A stretch of DNA of 64,000 bases from Usnea hakonensis (GCA_013423325.1 BLJB01000075.1:98797-162796), one strand, 5' to 3'. Positions 21,801-32,629 are shown, counted from the first letter of the stretch. Numbers and translations: made by a program. Notes: generated by a model not told the origin, from the letters alone.

Positions 21801-22331
21801 GAGAACGAGCAGTACCGGCGAGCGTTTCAAATGACAGTACCAGAGCGAAAGATGATTGAGGAGGGTGACACACATACCTTTACCGCCAGGCAATGGGCCT
21901 ATTATGACGACGCCGATCGTCTTGACATGCTTATTGGATGGCTTGATGTTCGTGGGGTACGTGAAGTCAAACTTCGCAAGGAGCTTCAAGTCCAGAGGGA
22001 GAAGATTAGCCTTCATATGACAAAACGTCATGAATATTTGAGCAGGGAAGAGAAAAAATCTGAGGCCAGCGAGCCTATGACAAGAGTGTCAACACGCACC
22101 AAAACCTACGTAGACCCAGCCGGCTACCGATGCTTAGCGTGGAAAAACAACACCGCCATCAATGAAATCGGCCACCTTCACTCGGAACCAAAGCCGCCGG
22201 CACAGAAGAAGCAAAGGGGGGTAGCTCAAAAGAAAATTCTCATCGTTGAGGAGGAAGAGCCACGACAAACACGCGCTACCAATCGTACAGGAAAGGTGCC
22301 ATCTCGTCAAGGCACTCGATACAACTTCTGA
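18819..22331 (+). CDS. ITC1: Itc1-like WAC/DDT/WHIM protein, ISW2-type remodeler partner
   Basis: Non-catalytic partner of an ISWI ATPase (yeast Isw2-Itc1, animal ACF1), which slides nucleosomes. Nine exons: 18819-18821, 18870-18935, 18987-19045, 19103-19121, 19179-19244, 19314-19416, 19472-19488, 19544-21162, 21212-22331; 1023 residues, phases agree. The first coding exon is the ATG alone. Intron 6 uses a GC donor (GCAAGC..AATAG). The WAC domain spans about 2-110 (VLFKRKPVQYAALPAH, YEEYLKRVDYYKQKRFVC). The DDT domain is near 390-450 (TVGLLLETWDTLNVYCEVF). WHIM segments follow at about 530-580 (HSVRGYDWKMRLRKRD) and near 785-815 (RTRVLGKDRFWNRYYWMER). Acidic and coiled-coil tracts lie at about 655-780. 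The C-terminus is basic. Assignment is by domain order. Confidence 0.93.
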
Positions 22332-23016
22332 TCGTCTTTTGGATATACGAGTACTGAAAATTCCATGAACGCCGTTGCTTAGGCATTACGGAATTACGAT
22401 GCTGTAATACAGTGTGACGATGCTTCGCGGTCGAGACTGGCCTGGAACGAAATTTCACAAGGACAACAGCTTCACTGAATGTCTCGGGCTCAAATTGCAA
22501 GCATGCAGCATTATCAAGATATGAGCATAGAGCTAAAGAAAGACGAGATGGACCATGGCCGGCGGCTCACTTTGCTTCTCTCGAAAATAGCATGACTTAT
22601 GATATAGAATATAAGATATAAGCATGCTCTTGATAATGTCTCATCGTGATATATTGGAACATAGTCATCATGATATGATATCTTGGAATAGAATGCTCGC
22701 AGAATTTACGGTGTTACTGTGACCGGTCTTATTATACGGAGTACTTTACTTTGATAACCTATTATTCCGCACACTTTGAATCGGGCCGCGACTAGACTAT
22801 ACACTAGAGTTTAAGTACCGATGATCCGGTACCTTAGTCAGCCCTACCCGGCCTATTCGCTAAAGTGATCATACGGAGTACCTTACCTTATCCATCTTGC
22901 TGATCGTCCAATGAAGCTATGCTGAGAACATTTCATCCAGTTTGTAAAGCAGTCTTGCCAGCGAATACACCACCTACAGAGCCTCTATCCAGACCTTGCT
23001 AATACCCTACATTGGC
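22332..23016. other. AT-rich intergenic region
   Basis: Between ITC1 and SGF73. About 22540-22760 is AT-rich with repeated ATGATAT/GATATA words. Several CGGAGTAC and TACCTTA words occur at 22735-22890. No gene is seen. Confidence 0.5.
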
Positions 23017-24399
23017 ATGGCCTCTACAGAGCCCAGCCGGAGAGGTATGAGCCAGACTACCCTACATGATCGCTCGGGAATAGCTCACAGTGAACGCACA
23101 GCATCCATAGCTTCGAGCTCCGAGATGAGCTTGGTAGACCCAGGGCCCGGCAAGAATTCGATGACCAAGAAGGATAAGCCCACTGGAGGGGTGAAGCTGA
23201 AAAAGTCAATCGCAAAGAAAACGAAGCCCAAGGATGCCGAGAGCAATGGTGGGTCATCCGCAAGTTTTGGTCCAAACATAATTAGTCTGAAGAACCGACT
23301 ACTAGATATCAAGACTGGGGGGACCACGCGGAGTCCTTCTCCAGATTCTCCAGCAATTAATGGCACCAGACCGAAAGCTGCGGACAGTCAAGGTCTCACC
23401 AAGTGCAATTATTGCAAGAAACCTTTACCCGAATCGGCCGTTGCTTCTCATGCACAATTGTGTGATAAAAAGAAAGAAATCAATCGTAAGAAGAAGGAAG
23501 CGAAAGAAGCCAAGGTCAGGGAGGCCAAAGCGAAGGAAGCTGTCGAAGAAAAAGACAAAGACGGTGACTCCATCCTGGGTGACTCTATAACGGCCAGCCA
23601 ACGTGAGAACGGAGCTGGAGATGGTGGCGGCGGCTCAACCAAAAAACCACCCAAAAAATCCGCCTCCAAAGCCTCCGCCGACGGCCCCAAGAAATCCAAG
23701 AAGCGGAAAGCAGAGGGCGAAGGTGACAAAGAGCCCAAGAAAAAGAAACTCAAAAAGGACGAGCCTCCCAAGCCCAAGATGCCGAAACCCAAAGGACCTG
23801 TGAACGTCGAGACGCAATGCGGCGTCATGCTACCCAATGGCGGTTTCTGCGCTCGCTCTTTGACCTGCAAATCCCACAGCATGGGCGCTAAACGATCGGT
23901 TCCCGGCCGCAGTCTACCCTATGATCAGCTGCTGGCTATGTACCAGAAGAAAAACCAGGCGAAGATTCAAAAAGCGGCATTGGAGGCGAAGGCGCCGCTG
24001 CTGGATGATGGACCCCCAGAGGGGCCGGTCGATAGCGATGAGGAAAAGGATGCGGTGATGGCTTCGATTGCGAGGATGAGACCAATGCCGTTGGACCAGC
24101 ATGTCTTTGTGCCGACCGTGAGGAAGTATAAACACATTCGCATGAAGGAGATGTTGGGGAATGCCTTAGGCTCGAGGGGATCGGGAGGAGGGGGGTTGTT
24201 TGGGGGTGGGGCCAGGGAGCAGGGGTCCTCTGAAGGCGCAATGTCGGGTCCGGTGGCCGCTCCTGGTGGTGAGAATGTGAACGGGGAGGGGCCGTCGAGG
24301 AAACCGAGTTTGGCGCAGCAGGCGCAGGGGAGAGTAGCGGGAGGTGCAGCGGCCGCGCCTGCGAGGAAGGCAAGTGTGGTCAGTGTGGGGAATCCATGA
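23017..24399 (+). CDS. SGF73: SAGA deubiquitinase-module subunit Sgf73 (ataxin-7-like)
   Basis: Anchors the histone H2B deubiquitinase module to SAGA. Single exon, 460 residues, from the first ATG; the upstream in-frame TTG at 22996 is ignored. An N-terminal zinc-finger-like motif CNYCKKPLPES..H..LC is at about 129-150. A very lysine-rich linker covers about 150-255. The SCA7 domain follows at about 262-330 with CGVMLPNGGFCARSLTCKSH, then GAKRSVPGRSLPYDQLLAMY. The C-terminal 100 residues are Gly/Ala-rich with poly-glycine. GC content rises sharply in the last 400 bases, consistent with low complexity rather than transfer. It is convergent with the AsnRS gene. Confidence 0.93.
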   Translation: MASTEPSRRGMSQTTLHDRSGIAHSERTASIASSSEMSLVDPGPGKNSMTKKDKPTGGVKLKKSIAKKTKPKDAESNGGSSASFGPNIISLKNRLLDIKTGGTTRSPSPDSPAINGTRPKAADSQGLTKCNYCKKPLPESAVASHAQLCDKKKEINRKKKEAKEAKVREAKAKEAVEEKDKDGDSILGDSITASQRENGAGDGGGGSTKKPPKKSASKASADGPKKSKKRKAEGEGDKEPKKKKLKKDEPPKPKMPKPKGPVNVETQCGVMLPNGGFCARSLTCKSHSMGAKRSVPGRSLPYDQLLAMYQKKNQAKIQKAALEAKAPLLDDGPPEGPVDSDEEKDAVMASIARMRPMPLDQHVFVPTVRKYKHIRMKEMLGNALGSRGSGGGGLFGGGAREQGSSEGAMSGPVAAPGGENVNGEGPSRKPSLAQQAQGRVAGGAAAAPARKASVVSVGNP

Positions 24400-24796
24400 T
24401 GGGGTGAGAGACATTAGGCTTTTGTCAAGCATTGAAGAGGAGGATCTGGGATATTGGAGGGGGCGCATGGAGTGTTAGGGAAGATACCCAGGTTGTTCGC
24501 ATGTGCTTTTCCTCACGCCTGTATTGGATTATACTTATTGGAATCGAATGGAATTGGGATAATCAGAGTATCTAGGAGAGTCTGTTAACTTAGGAATAAA
24601 GGCCCTCTCGATATCAATCGCTTGTTGTTCTTAGTGGTATCTAATCTGGAAACCTGCAGGTCTACTCCGTAGCATTGCTCCTCTAAAGTTTTCAATCGCC
24701 TGCCTCATCTGAAAAGCACTCCGCAAGCAAAAATCACATCGGTAAGGAGAGTCTAGGAGGAACGCAGCACGCGGATTCTTCATTGCTACGGTCAAC
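24400..24796. other. Convergent 3' region, SGF73 / AsnRS
   Basis: Both flanking genes end here, so this is 3' UTR and terminator sequence for both. No gene is seen. Confidence 0.5.
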
Positions 24797-26632
24797 TCAC
24801 GGTGTGCAGCGCCCAGTGAACCGCGGGTAAAGGCAACACTCCCGCACTGTGTATCGACCGCACATCCAAGCCAGGAAACGCTCGAGCCCAAGACCATAGC
24901 CGCCATGGGAAGACGTTCCGTACCTGTATACATAGTTAGCATGTTAGGAGAGGCAGAGCATTCACAAAAGCCCAAAAAAGACTCACTTCCTCTGATCCGT
25001 ATACCAGTAATAAGGCTTCGGATCGATTTTCTCTCTCACGTAGGCAGCTATCAGCTCCTCGTAATCATCTGTGCGCATACTGCCACCGATGATTTCTCCA
25101 ACGCCCGGCATCAAGCAATCCACGCTCTCAGTCACTCTCAAGTCCTCAGGATCTTTCTTCATGTAGAAGGCTTTGATAGAGACGGGGAAATGGGTTAGGA
25201 AGATAGGACGATTGATTATATCGGTCATCTTGCGCTCTGCGGCCTCGGCAATGTCATCACCAAATTCGTGTGGCTGGCCTTCTTCATTCTTGATGTCGTG
25301 CTCGCGCAGCCATGTGATAGCATCAGCGTATCGCATGCGCATGAACGGTCTCTCTGGCGCTTCAAAATCGGGGTTGAGGTCATACACAAGTTTGCTAATC
25401 TTCGGGTCTGCAAGGACATGCTCTACGACTTTGCTTATCACAAGCTCGAGATGAGCGAGAAGATCTTCGAAAGTGATGAAATCGAGTTCGGCTTCTATAT
25501 GCGTGTATTCGGAGAGATGGCGACGAGTGGAAGACTTCTCGGCACGGAAAGATGGCGCAACGCAGAAAACGTTACCGAGAGATGGCAGACATGTCTCGAG
25601 GTACAGTTGCGAGGATTGAGTGAGGTACGCTTTCTCGCCGTAGTAGTTGAAATCAAAGAGGGTAGCGCCTCCTTCAACTTGGGTTTGCACCATGCATGGA
25701 GGAGTCACTTCAAGGCAGCTAGGGGTAATTTCGGATTCGTAGGAGTGGCGATAGGCACGGAGAAGAGCGGCGCGAACTTTCATGACCGAAGATGAGATTT
25801 CGCCACGAAGAACAAGATGACGATTGTCCAGAAGGGTTTGTGGGTCAGCATCTGGGGCTGCACGGGTGGTGATGGCGTCCTTGTCGCCGGCGGCTTTACC
25901 GATTATCTCATAGTAGTCAGCATGGAGCTCTCGATTATCCGGTGCGTGCTGTCCTGGAGGCACCTCCCACATCTCGCCGTATATTTCCATGGATGTTTCT
26001 TGAGTGAGCGTCAAAGCGTCGTAGGTCTTGGTTAAGTCGCCGGTTAGAACACACTGAAGAAAGCCGTAACCGTCCTGAAGCGTAATAAAGATAACATCCT
26101 TTTGCGTACGGAATCTGAAAACCCGTCCGGTGACTCTTACTCTCGAGCCTCGACCTTCACTGTAGTCCACGTCCTTCTCGCTGGTGCCTTTCCTCAGCTT
26201 TACAAGCGCTGGATCGTTTTCGTTGAGTCGTATCTTGACTGCCTTTGGCAACTTTGAATCCTCTTTTATCCGGACTTCCATTGCTTCTTGCAGCGCTCGC
26301 TGTCTTTTTTCCTGTTCCGATCTCTCGCGTATCGCCAAGTCATTGCCTTTGGCTTGCTTTCTCTTGTGCTGGTCATACAGGTTGCTGACCTTCTTCAGAG
26401 CGGACTTCGTCGCTGGCTTCCATTCCTTGCGAGCTGCGGGGTCGCCGTCCTCGCTGACAGGTCCAGTTTCTGACTTACGCGTAAGATACTGCGGTCCATC
26501 TGTTTGGGACGGTGGATGTTGGATGTGCGCGAAAAGTAGGCTTTTGTAGGGCAATTCTTCAGAGCCATCTGCTGAAGGGGCATCCTTGCCGATATCTTCA
26601 TCGACATATATCTTTTCACCTGTAGTAGCCAT
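24797..26632 (-). CDS. Asparaginyl-tRNA synthetase, cytosolic
   Basis: Class IIb synthetase that charges tRNA-Asn. Two exons, 24987-26632 and 24797-24923, joined in phase 2; 590 residues. A eukaryote-specific N-terminal extension (about 1-150) has a basic coiled-coil (NLYDQHKRKQAKGNDLAIRE). The anticodon-binding OB fold is near 155-260 (SRVRVTGRVFRFRTQKDVIF). Catalytic motif 2 is FRAEKSSTRRHLSEYTHIEAE-like at about 380-400. Motif 3 lies in the small second exon (GGYGLGLERFLAW), so correct splicing is needed for the ATP site. The GTG-initiated extension upstream (to 26677) is not used. No mitochondrial presequence is evident. It is divergent from the GT69 gene with 228 bases between starts. 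Confidence 0.95.
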
Positions 26633-26860
26633 GTCGAGTGGAGTCAATGCGTTGAAGAAGAAAGTGAGACAGGGCACACTACACTACCTGATGGGATTGA
26701 GTCAGATCCTCTCGGATCGGAAAAACTAGAATCCGCTGCCAAGACATTGGCATGTTCGACAGCCACACAGACAGGCCACCAACAGCTCCCTTTGTGTCAT
26801 GCCCCTACCCCTTATGGCCCTCCGGCTATTATCTTGAGGAGACACGCATGATGATTCGGT

Positions 26861-28495
26861 ATGCCGCAGCGCCCAGTCTACTCTGATGAGTATGAGCTCG
26901 CCGGCCGTGACTCCTGCGATTCAGATGATATTTACAATGAAGCCGATTTCCAGTCGCAACTCTTCTTCGATTTAGACGAAGCCGACTTTCAGTCGCGAGG
27001 ACAGACAAGTTCTTCCTACATCAAACGTCCCACTTCCGTCAGGAGAGGATTGTTTTCCTACATCAAACAACTGAAGTCTGTCTCTTGGAGGTCGATCAAT
27101 CCTCTACGGCTTCAGAGTAATCTCATTCGAAATGCGCATTCTCGAACGCATTCCAAACCTCCGGGCCGGCTCAGGCTAGGCTTGCACAGACCTTCTCTCC
27201 GATCATTCTGCAGCTGCTATGCCTTCATTGGCATTCTCCTCGCATTCGTCTTGTTCGTTGCGCTCTTTTTAGAGCCTTCATACACAAAACCACCAGCTCA
27301 TTACCAGTCTTTAAGAGCGCGCATTCAAAGCTCCGAGGATTATGGACGGGCAAACCCCGAGAACCAAAAGATCTTCATCGCTGCTAGTCTATACGACGAA
27401 GGAGGCCATCTTCTTGGTGGAGCATGGGGTGAAGCAGTGTTGGAGCTCATCAATATGCTGGGCAATAGAAACGTGTTCCTAAGCATTTATGAGAACACCG
27501 GTGGTGAAAACGCCCAGGTTGCTCAGTTCAAATTTGAGCGGAGGGTCCAATGTCAGCACAATATGGTGCTCGAAGATTCGCCGCCCCTAGAAGATCTTCC
27601 ACGTATCAGGCTACCCGATGGGTCTGAACGGACCAAGCGCATCGCCTTCTTGGCGGAAGTCCGGAACAGAGCTCTTTTGCCTCTCGACGAGCATCCCGAA
27701 ATCAAGTACGACAAGCTATTGTATCTGAATGATGTCGCGTTCGATCCAGTCGAAGCTGCTCAGCTTCTGCTATCGACAAATGTGGACGAGCACGGCAATA
27801 CTGCTTATCGTGCTGCGTGCGCGGTTGACTTCATAAACCCCTTCAAGTTTTATGACACTTATGCTACTCGAGACTCTGAAGGTTACAGCATGGGTGTTCC
27901 CTTTTTCCCATGGTTCACAAATGCTGGCAGTGGTGCTAGCCGACAAGATGTTCTTGCAGGCAAGGATGCAGTAAGGGTCAAGAGCTGTTGGGGAGGTATG
28001 GTGGCTTTTGACGCCGGACCTTTCCAAGCCAACCCGCCACTTCGCTTTCGAGCAACGCCAGATATCTATTGGGATGCATCGGAATGCTGTTTGATCCATG
28101 CAGATCTTCTGGACCAGAGTACTTTCGATGACGACGGCGACTATGTGGGTGTGTACATGAATCCATTTGTCCGCGTTGCATATAGTAATACAACGCTGCC
28201 ATGGATTCGAAGAATCCAGCGTGTGGAGCGCCTTTTCACAATTCCGCACAATTTAATCAATCATTTGGTCGGACTACCTTGGTTCAATCCTCGGCGGACT
28301 GAGGTAAAAGGATCACAAGTCGAGGAAATAGTGTGGGTAGAGGACAAGGGTCTCAAAGCAGGTGGATCGTTCCAGAAGGAGACCAGGGAAGCTAAGGGGG
28401 GTGGGTTCTGTGGAATAAGGACACTGCAGGTAATCAGGGACAGTCAGCGGGAAGGGGAGAAGAACTGGGAGACTATGCCTGTACCTCCGGGATGA
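26861..28495 (+). CDS. GT69-family (CAP59/CMT1-like) putative alpha-1,3-mannosyltransferase
   Basis: Type II Golgi-like membrane protein, single exon of 544 residues. Relatives in Cryptococcus (Cmt1, Cap59) act on mannose-containing capsule or glycolipid; in ascomycetes the substrate is generally unknown. An N-terminal cytosolic region of about 115 residues has short duplicated words (EADFQS twice, SYIK twice). One membrane helix covers about 117-141 (GILLAFVLFVALFLEP). The luminal domain shows KIFIAASLYDEGGHLL, LYLNDVAFDP (candidate acidic metal-binding site), AACAVDFINPFKFYDTYATRD, VKSCWGGMVAFDA and WDASECCLIHADLL, the recurrent blocks of the family. It shares a short divergent promoter region with AsnRS. 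No polysaccharide gene cluster is nearby, so no pathway is inferred. Confidence 0.88.
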   Translation: MPQRPVYSDEYELAGRDSCDSDDIYNEADFQSQLFFDLDEADFQSRGQTSSSYIKRPTSVRRGLFSYIKQLKSVSWRSINPLRLQSNLIRNAHSRTHSKPPGRLRLGLHRPSLRSFCSCYAFIGILLAFVLFVALFLEPSYTKPPAHYQSLRARIQSSEDYGRANPENQKIFIAASLYDEGGHLLGGAWGEAVLELINMLGNRNVFLSIYENTGGENAQVAQFKFERRVQCQHNMVLEDSPPLEDLPRIRLPDGSERTKRIAFLAEVRNRALLPLDEHPEIKYDKLLYLNDVAFDPVEAAQLLLSTNVDEHGNTAYRAACAVDFINPFKFYDTYATRDSEGYSMGVPFFPWFTNAGSGASRQDVLAGKDAVRVKSCWGGMVAFDAGPFQANPPLRFRATPDIYWDASECCLIHADLLDQSTFDDDGDYVGVYMNPFVRVAYSNTTLPWIRRIQRVERLFTIPHNLINHLVGLPWFNPRRTEVKGSQVEEIVWVEDKGLKAGGSFQKETREAKGGGFCGIRTLQVIRDSQREGEKNWETMPVPPG

Positions 28496-28651
28496 TTAGA
28501 TGGGTGGGAAAGTCCAACTTGTACATTGCATAGCGAAGGGGGGGGCATTACTACAGCCTTTGACAAGATACACATGCACCAATTTCAGCATGTGAATCCT
28601 GATGACTACTGGATTTGAAAATGAAAAGGAAAAGGGTAAGGAAATCCGATT

Positions 28652-28684
28652 TTGTTGTTATTGTTGTTGTTGTTGTTGCTGCTG
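28652..28684 (+). repeat. (TTG/GTT)n trinucleotide microsatellite
   Basis: TTGTTG-type repeats, one interruption (TTA), ending in GCTGCT. In the 3' region of the GT69 gene. Confidence 0.85.
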
Positions 28685-28915
28685 AGGGAAAAAACACACC
28701 AATCCCATTACGCGCTAAGTTGCCATTACACCCAAGGTAAGGTCCATGACACACGAGTACACATAAACACAAACCTCTACCTTTTATTCTTTAAAGCTTT
28801 GTCTTTGCCATCGTCCAATTCTTTCTTCGTGACATAACCATTTATTTACCTTAGACCTACAATTACGTGGAGGACCGGTGTGAAAGTGAGTATTGGGAAC
28901 TACAGAGCGATAATT

Positions 28916-28943
28916 CTGAGTCTGAGTCTGAATCTGAGTCTAA
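28916..28943 (+). repeat. Imperfect TCTGAG hexamer microsatellite
   Basis: About four and a half units of TCTGAG with one base change, roughly 90-115 bases upstream of the ATG at 29033. Confidence 0.75.
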
Positions 28944-29032
28944 TCAACGCGTACAAGGAAGATTACAACCGGCTACTTTACAATTTGTTCAAAGACACTT
29001 TGCATCTCACTCTTACCAATTCCAAAACGATT

Positions 29033-30889
29033 ATGGACCACCCGGATACCATTCAACGCTTTATCTCCAAAATGAAAGCCCAACGCGAGCTCTCTGCTCC
29101 CGTCACTGCCACCTCGGAATCTGTCATTCAGCATGATTGGGGAGTCATCGCACCTATAGGATCGACTACTACCTTTGGCTATATCAATGATCATGAAATG
29201 TCTCCAGAAGAAGACATTTTGAAACCTAGCCCTTACCTTGCTGGCCTCAAAGCCCCCCACAATACTCCCAAAACGGCAGCTTCGAGCCCACGCCTAGCGG
29301 CCGGAAAGACTCACAATGAAGACGTCGCTGAGGCCTTGTCTGATTACGTCAGTGCCTTAGATGGCCGTCCCTTGAGCGATTCCATGTGGGCACCAGGGTC
29401 TGCAGCTTACAAGTCTTCCAAGCTGAGTGGAAGACGTTCTACCAGTAATTTTGGCCCTGGCAAATTTGTCGAACCCGATCCAGCTATCAATGATACCTTT
29501 GATAGGATGTCTTTCAAAGCCGCTGATCCCGATTACAAAAACGGCAAGAGCTTGATTGGCGACCACAACACAAAAAATCTGTTCTCAAACGCACAGCCTT
29601 CATTCGTCAACAAATTCTCTGTTCTAGAGAACAAGAGTCTCGACGGCAAGGCAGAAGGTGTTCAAGCAAAGAGTGAAGTCAGCGACGAGGAGATCGAACC
29701 GGCCGCTCATTTTGATAGCGTCGGGAAAATTGAATCCGGGACCGACAGCGCGAGTAAGACGGACCTTAAACCCCATACTAGCACCATCACCGAGAGAAAC
29801 ACAGATGCACCGACTCCGTCGAAGGCTAACGTAGCCCCTCACATACGGGCAATGCGGGCTTCCAGCCAAAAGTCTGACTCTAGCACACGCGTCCCTGCCC
29901 CGAAAACAAGCGAAGGCCAACCTTCAGAGCAATTACAGACACAGCAACTCTCAGTTCCGAGCCCCCCCGTGATCGACACTAAAGCCAAGGTCCCAGTTCC
30001 TCCAGTGGGTGCTCAGCCACTAAAAGATAAATCAGTGAACGAGGATCTCGAACATAAGACCTTCTTCAAAGAATGGCCAAAGCTGGAGGCTAGGGACAAA
30101 CCTGGTATAGTTGCACAAGTTGCTTATCTTAAAATGGCTTGCTAACCCGTAAACAGCGGCCAAGGTACGCAAGATCATCATCAAAGGCCTCCCTCGCGGC
30201 TCGACGGCCACCTTCGTAGCTTCGCTTGTATACGGCGGACCCGTTGAAGAAATCTACATTCGCTCATCCACCGCTGGGGATCTCTCCGCAGCCATCCGCT
30301 TCATGGACGCGGGAGACTGCATGAAATACTACGGTGATACTTCCAATGGTCTCGTTTACGAAAAAGACGCCAAAGATCGCGAACTGGTTCTATTCGTCGA
30401 GCTGTCCAAAGACGTCGACGTCGTCGGCGGCCTGCTGCAAGGCTGGATCGCGTCTGGGGTCACTCGCTGCGTACGTGCTGTAGGAGTGGACGCCGACTGG
30501 AGCATGGATGCACTTGTCAAGATTGCGGAGAGAAAGAATCGCAAAGTGGAGAAGATTGTTGACGGGCAGAACGCCGGTGGTGTGAGTAGTAGCCAGCCTA
30601 CATCCGTCCTTTTCTTTCTTTGCCCAGCAACAGGATAGCTGAAACGCAATCATGATAGGCACGCTCAGTGGTGTTCCGCTTCTGCAAAGTCGACGACGCA
30701 GTGCAGTTCAAAGCAGCCCTTTCCCGCGATGAGGAATGGGAGCACTGCAACATCCATTACGCCACAGATCCGTAAGTCTACACAACATCCTTCCCAACCT
30801 TCTTTTTCTTCTGATTCCCAGGATCGACGGCTGGTTGACTTTGAAACTGCAGATGTACTACTGCGTCCGGGGTGCACTTGAATGATTAG
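29033..30889 (+). CDS. Protein of unknown function with a possible RRM-like C-terminal region
   Basis: Four exons: 29033-30104, 30157-30581, 30659-30771 and 30853-30889, phases agree; about 549 residues. The N-terminal 350 residues are polar and low-complexity with short conserved-looking motifs (SVIQHDWGVIAPIG, FGYINDHEMSPEEDILKPS). The C-terminal 190 residues start at KVRKIIIKGLPRGSTATFVAS and continue VYGGPVEEIYIRSS. That is the beta-alpha-beta pattern of an RNA-recognition-motif-like fold, in which RNA-contacting aromatics are not obvious. No known family is recognised. The last exon has two possible acceptors giving different C-termini (see findings). The upstream GTG-initiated extension is ignored. 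Confidence 0.75.
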
Positions 30890-31578
30890 TCGTCGTCGCC
30901 GCTACTGCACCTAGCAAAAATGCTTAAGATGGGGGACAGAGTTTAGCTTCTATCCTTGAAGATGGGCGATCTTCCTTTGAAACACCGAAGGCGGGAAGTA
31001 TGATGATTCTAATCAACACGGTGCTTTTTCCTTTTTTTCGTCAATGTACGTTTTCGATGCCAAAAAAACAAAATTAAGCATGTGTGAGGAGGCGAAGTCA
31101 AAAAAAGGGGCAGGCTTTAATCTCGCAGTGGCTTGCTTGCGTGCATGGTTTTCGTCTACAATTACGAGAAGAAGAAGGCAGGAAGGAAGGACGCTCCACA
31201 ATCGAGTTTGAATCTGCCATCATCACCCCACAGACAGTTAGAACTAGAAGCCAATGAAGCCTGATTACATATTTTATCCCCCAGTTGATTGCGAATCCGT
31301 TGCCCTCTAAGACGGAAAGCGCCCCCCCCGGCCCCTTTAGAATCGTTATGAACGGGAATCCTTGTGACGACTTAGTCTCTCATCTTGATATACACGCCTA
31401 AAGCAAGGAAGCAAAGTATATCCCGTGAAGAACTGATCTGCTCCTGTAAGCTGAAGAAACTTACGACATGGACCGGGCCTATGTAAATCTAGAGTGTAAA
31501 TCTTTGTTGTGATTGATTACTGATATACTTATTCCCTCTTGCTTGTCCAAAGGAACCCCCTACCTTTTACGGAGATGA

Positions 31579-32036
31579 TAGCGGTACACCCACTTTTTGA
31601 GACATTGACGCCTTTTCGTTCCGCTAGAGTAATACTCATGTTCAATTTTATCACGTGCGGATGTTCTGTATGGCGCTGGCGCTCTTACAATGTCGTCATG
31701 CTTTCTGTATTTCCTAGGGTACTCATGTTGGTTGTATCAGTTTCGGATTTCTAATGGCGCTCGCGCTCGCGCTCGCACAATGGCGTAATACTTCTGTATT
31801 CCAATCATCCCTCCTACCCGATATTTGGGCTCATCCAATATCAAATTTTTTTCCCCAAATGTCCGCCCTGGAAGTGAGTACCGGAGAGCCCACGTCCCCG
31901 GAAGGAGGGCGCATCGTATTTACGAGTGACGCAACGCCGTAAGCAGCAAGATATATCGAGATTGCACCAGCCCAGCTCGGATACAGCACCCGGATATGAG
32001 AAGGGTGTCAATGCATCAAAAGTGGGTGTACCGATA
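31579..32036. mobile_element. MITE-like relic with diverged terminal inverted repeats
   Basis: The left end reads TA then GCGGTACACCCACTTTT and about 15 further bases (ACATTGACGCCTTTT). The right end on the opposite strand reads TA then TCGGTACACCCACTTTT, followed by GCATTGACACCCTT. The two ends match over roughly 35 bases with about six differences or gaps. TA at each outer edge fits the target duplication of Tc1/mariner/Fot1-type elements. The 458-bp interior has no transposase frame, so it is non-autonomous or an internally deleted remnant. Classification is inference; the inverted repeats are directly visible. Confidence 0.6.
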
Positions 32037-32355
32037 GCACGGGCCAAGAAAGGTGCCTCATAGGCTAACGGTCAAGGAGAAGTAGTGCCGAAACCGGGCT
32101 TATCTCGTCCAAGTAAGTATCTATTCTCGGTGTGCTCTCGGTACCGTATGCCCGGTTCGACAATAGAGTCTTTTTATTTTCCTCTTTTTTTTCCCTTTTT
32201 TTCTCACTGCTGCTTACTGCGACGCTATTTTATGTGACTGGGTTATGGGAGGCCCCAAAGGGAAAAGCATTTAGAAGTATTTGGAATCGCAAAGAACGGG
32301 AAAAGGGGGAAGGGAGGGAAGGAAAAAGAAAATTTAAAAGAGGAAAACGAGAAAA

Positions 32356-32364
32356 CCCCCCCCC
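32356..32364 (+). repeat. C9 homopolymer tract
   Basis: Nine consecutive C, followed by TCTCT. It lies in a purine/pyrimidine-skewed stretch. Confidence 0.9.
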
Positions 32365-32616
32365 TCTCTATCCTCTCTGGGGAATAGTAAGAAAATGATC
32401 TACAACAAAAGGAAGGAGTCTAGGTCAGCCTCAAGATGGCCTGTCAATGGGCCCAGTCAAATATAGAGAAACAACAAAAAAGAAATCCTTCAGGAGGGTG
32501 TGAGACTCGCACGTGGCTAACCCACCACTTCAAAGAAATGCGAAAAAAAGAAAAACAACCGCCACCGAAAATCATTCTGACAGCCGGCTTAAAAAAAAAT
32601 ATCAAATTTAATTTTG

Positions 32617-32629
32617 CCCCCCCCCCCCC
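32617..32629 (+). repeat. C13 homopolymer tract
   Basis: Thirteen consecutive C preceded by an A9 run at 32591-32599. Length may vary by assembly. Confidence 0.9.

Larger units (their letters stand above)
28496..29032. other. Intergenic region with two microsatellites
   Basis: Holds a trinucleotide tract and a TCTGAG hexamer tract, listed separately. An open frame runs through 28880-29032 into the next gene but starts with GTG and encodes an unusual Leu/Ser run; I treat it as leader sequence. Confidence 0.4.

Noticed and set aside
32132..32398. 88-codon frame with a hydrophobic segment and lysine-rich tail
   Set aside because: Hydrophobicity comes from a poly-T/C tract and the tail from a purine tract, so composition explains it.
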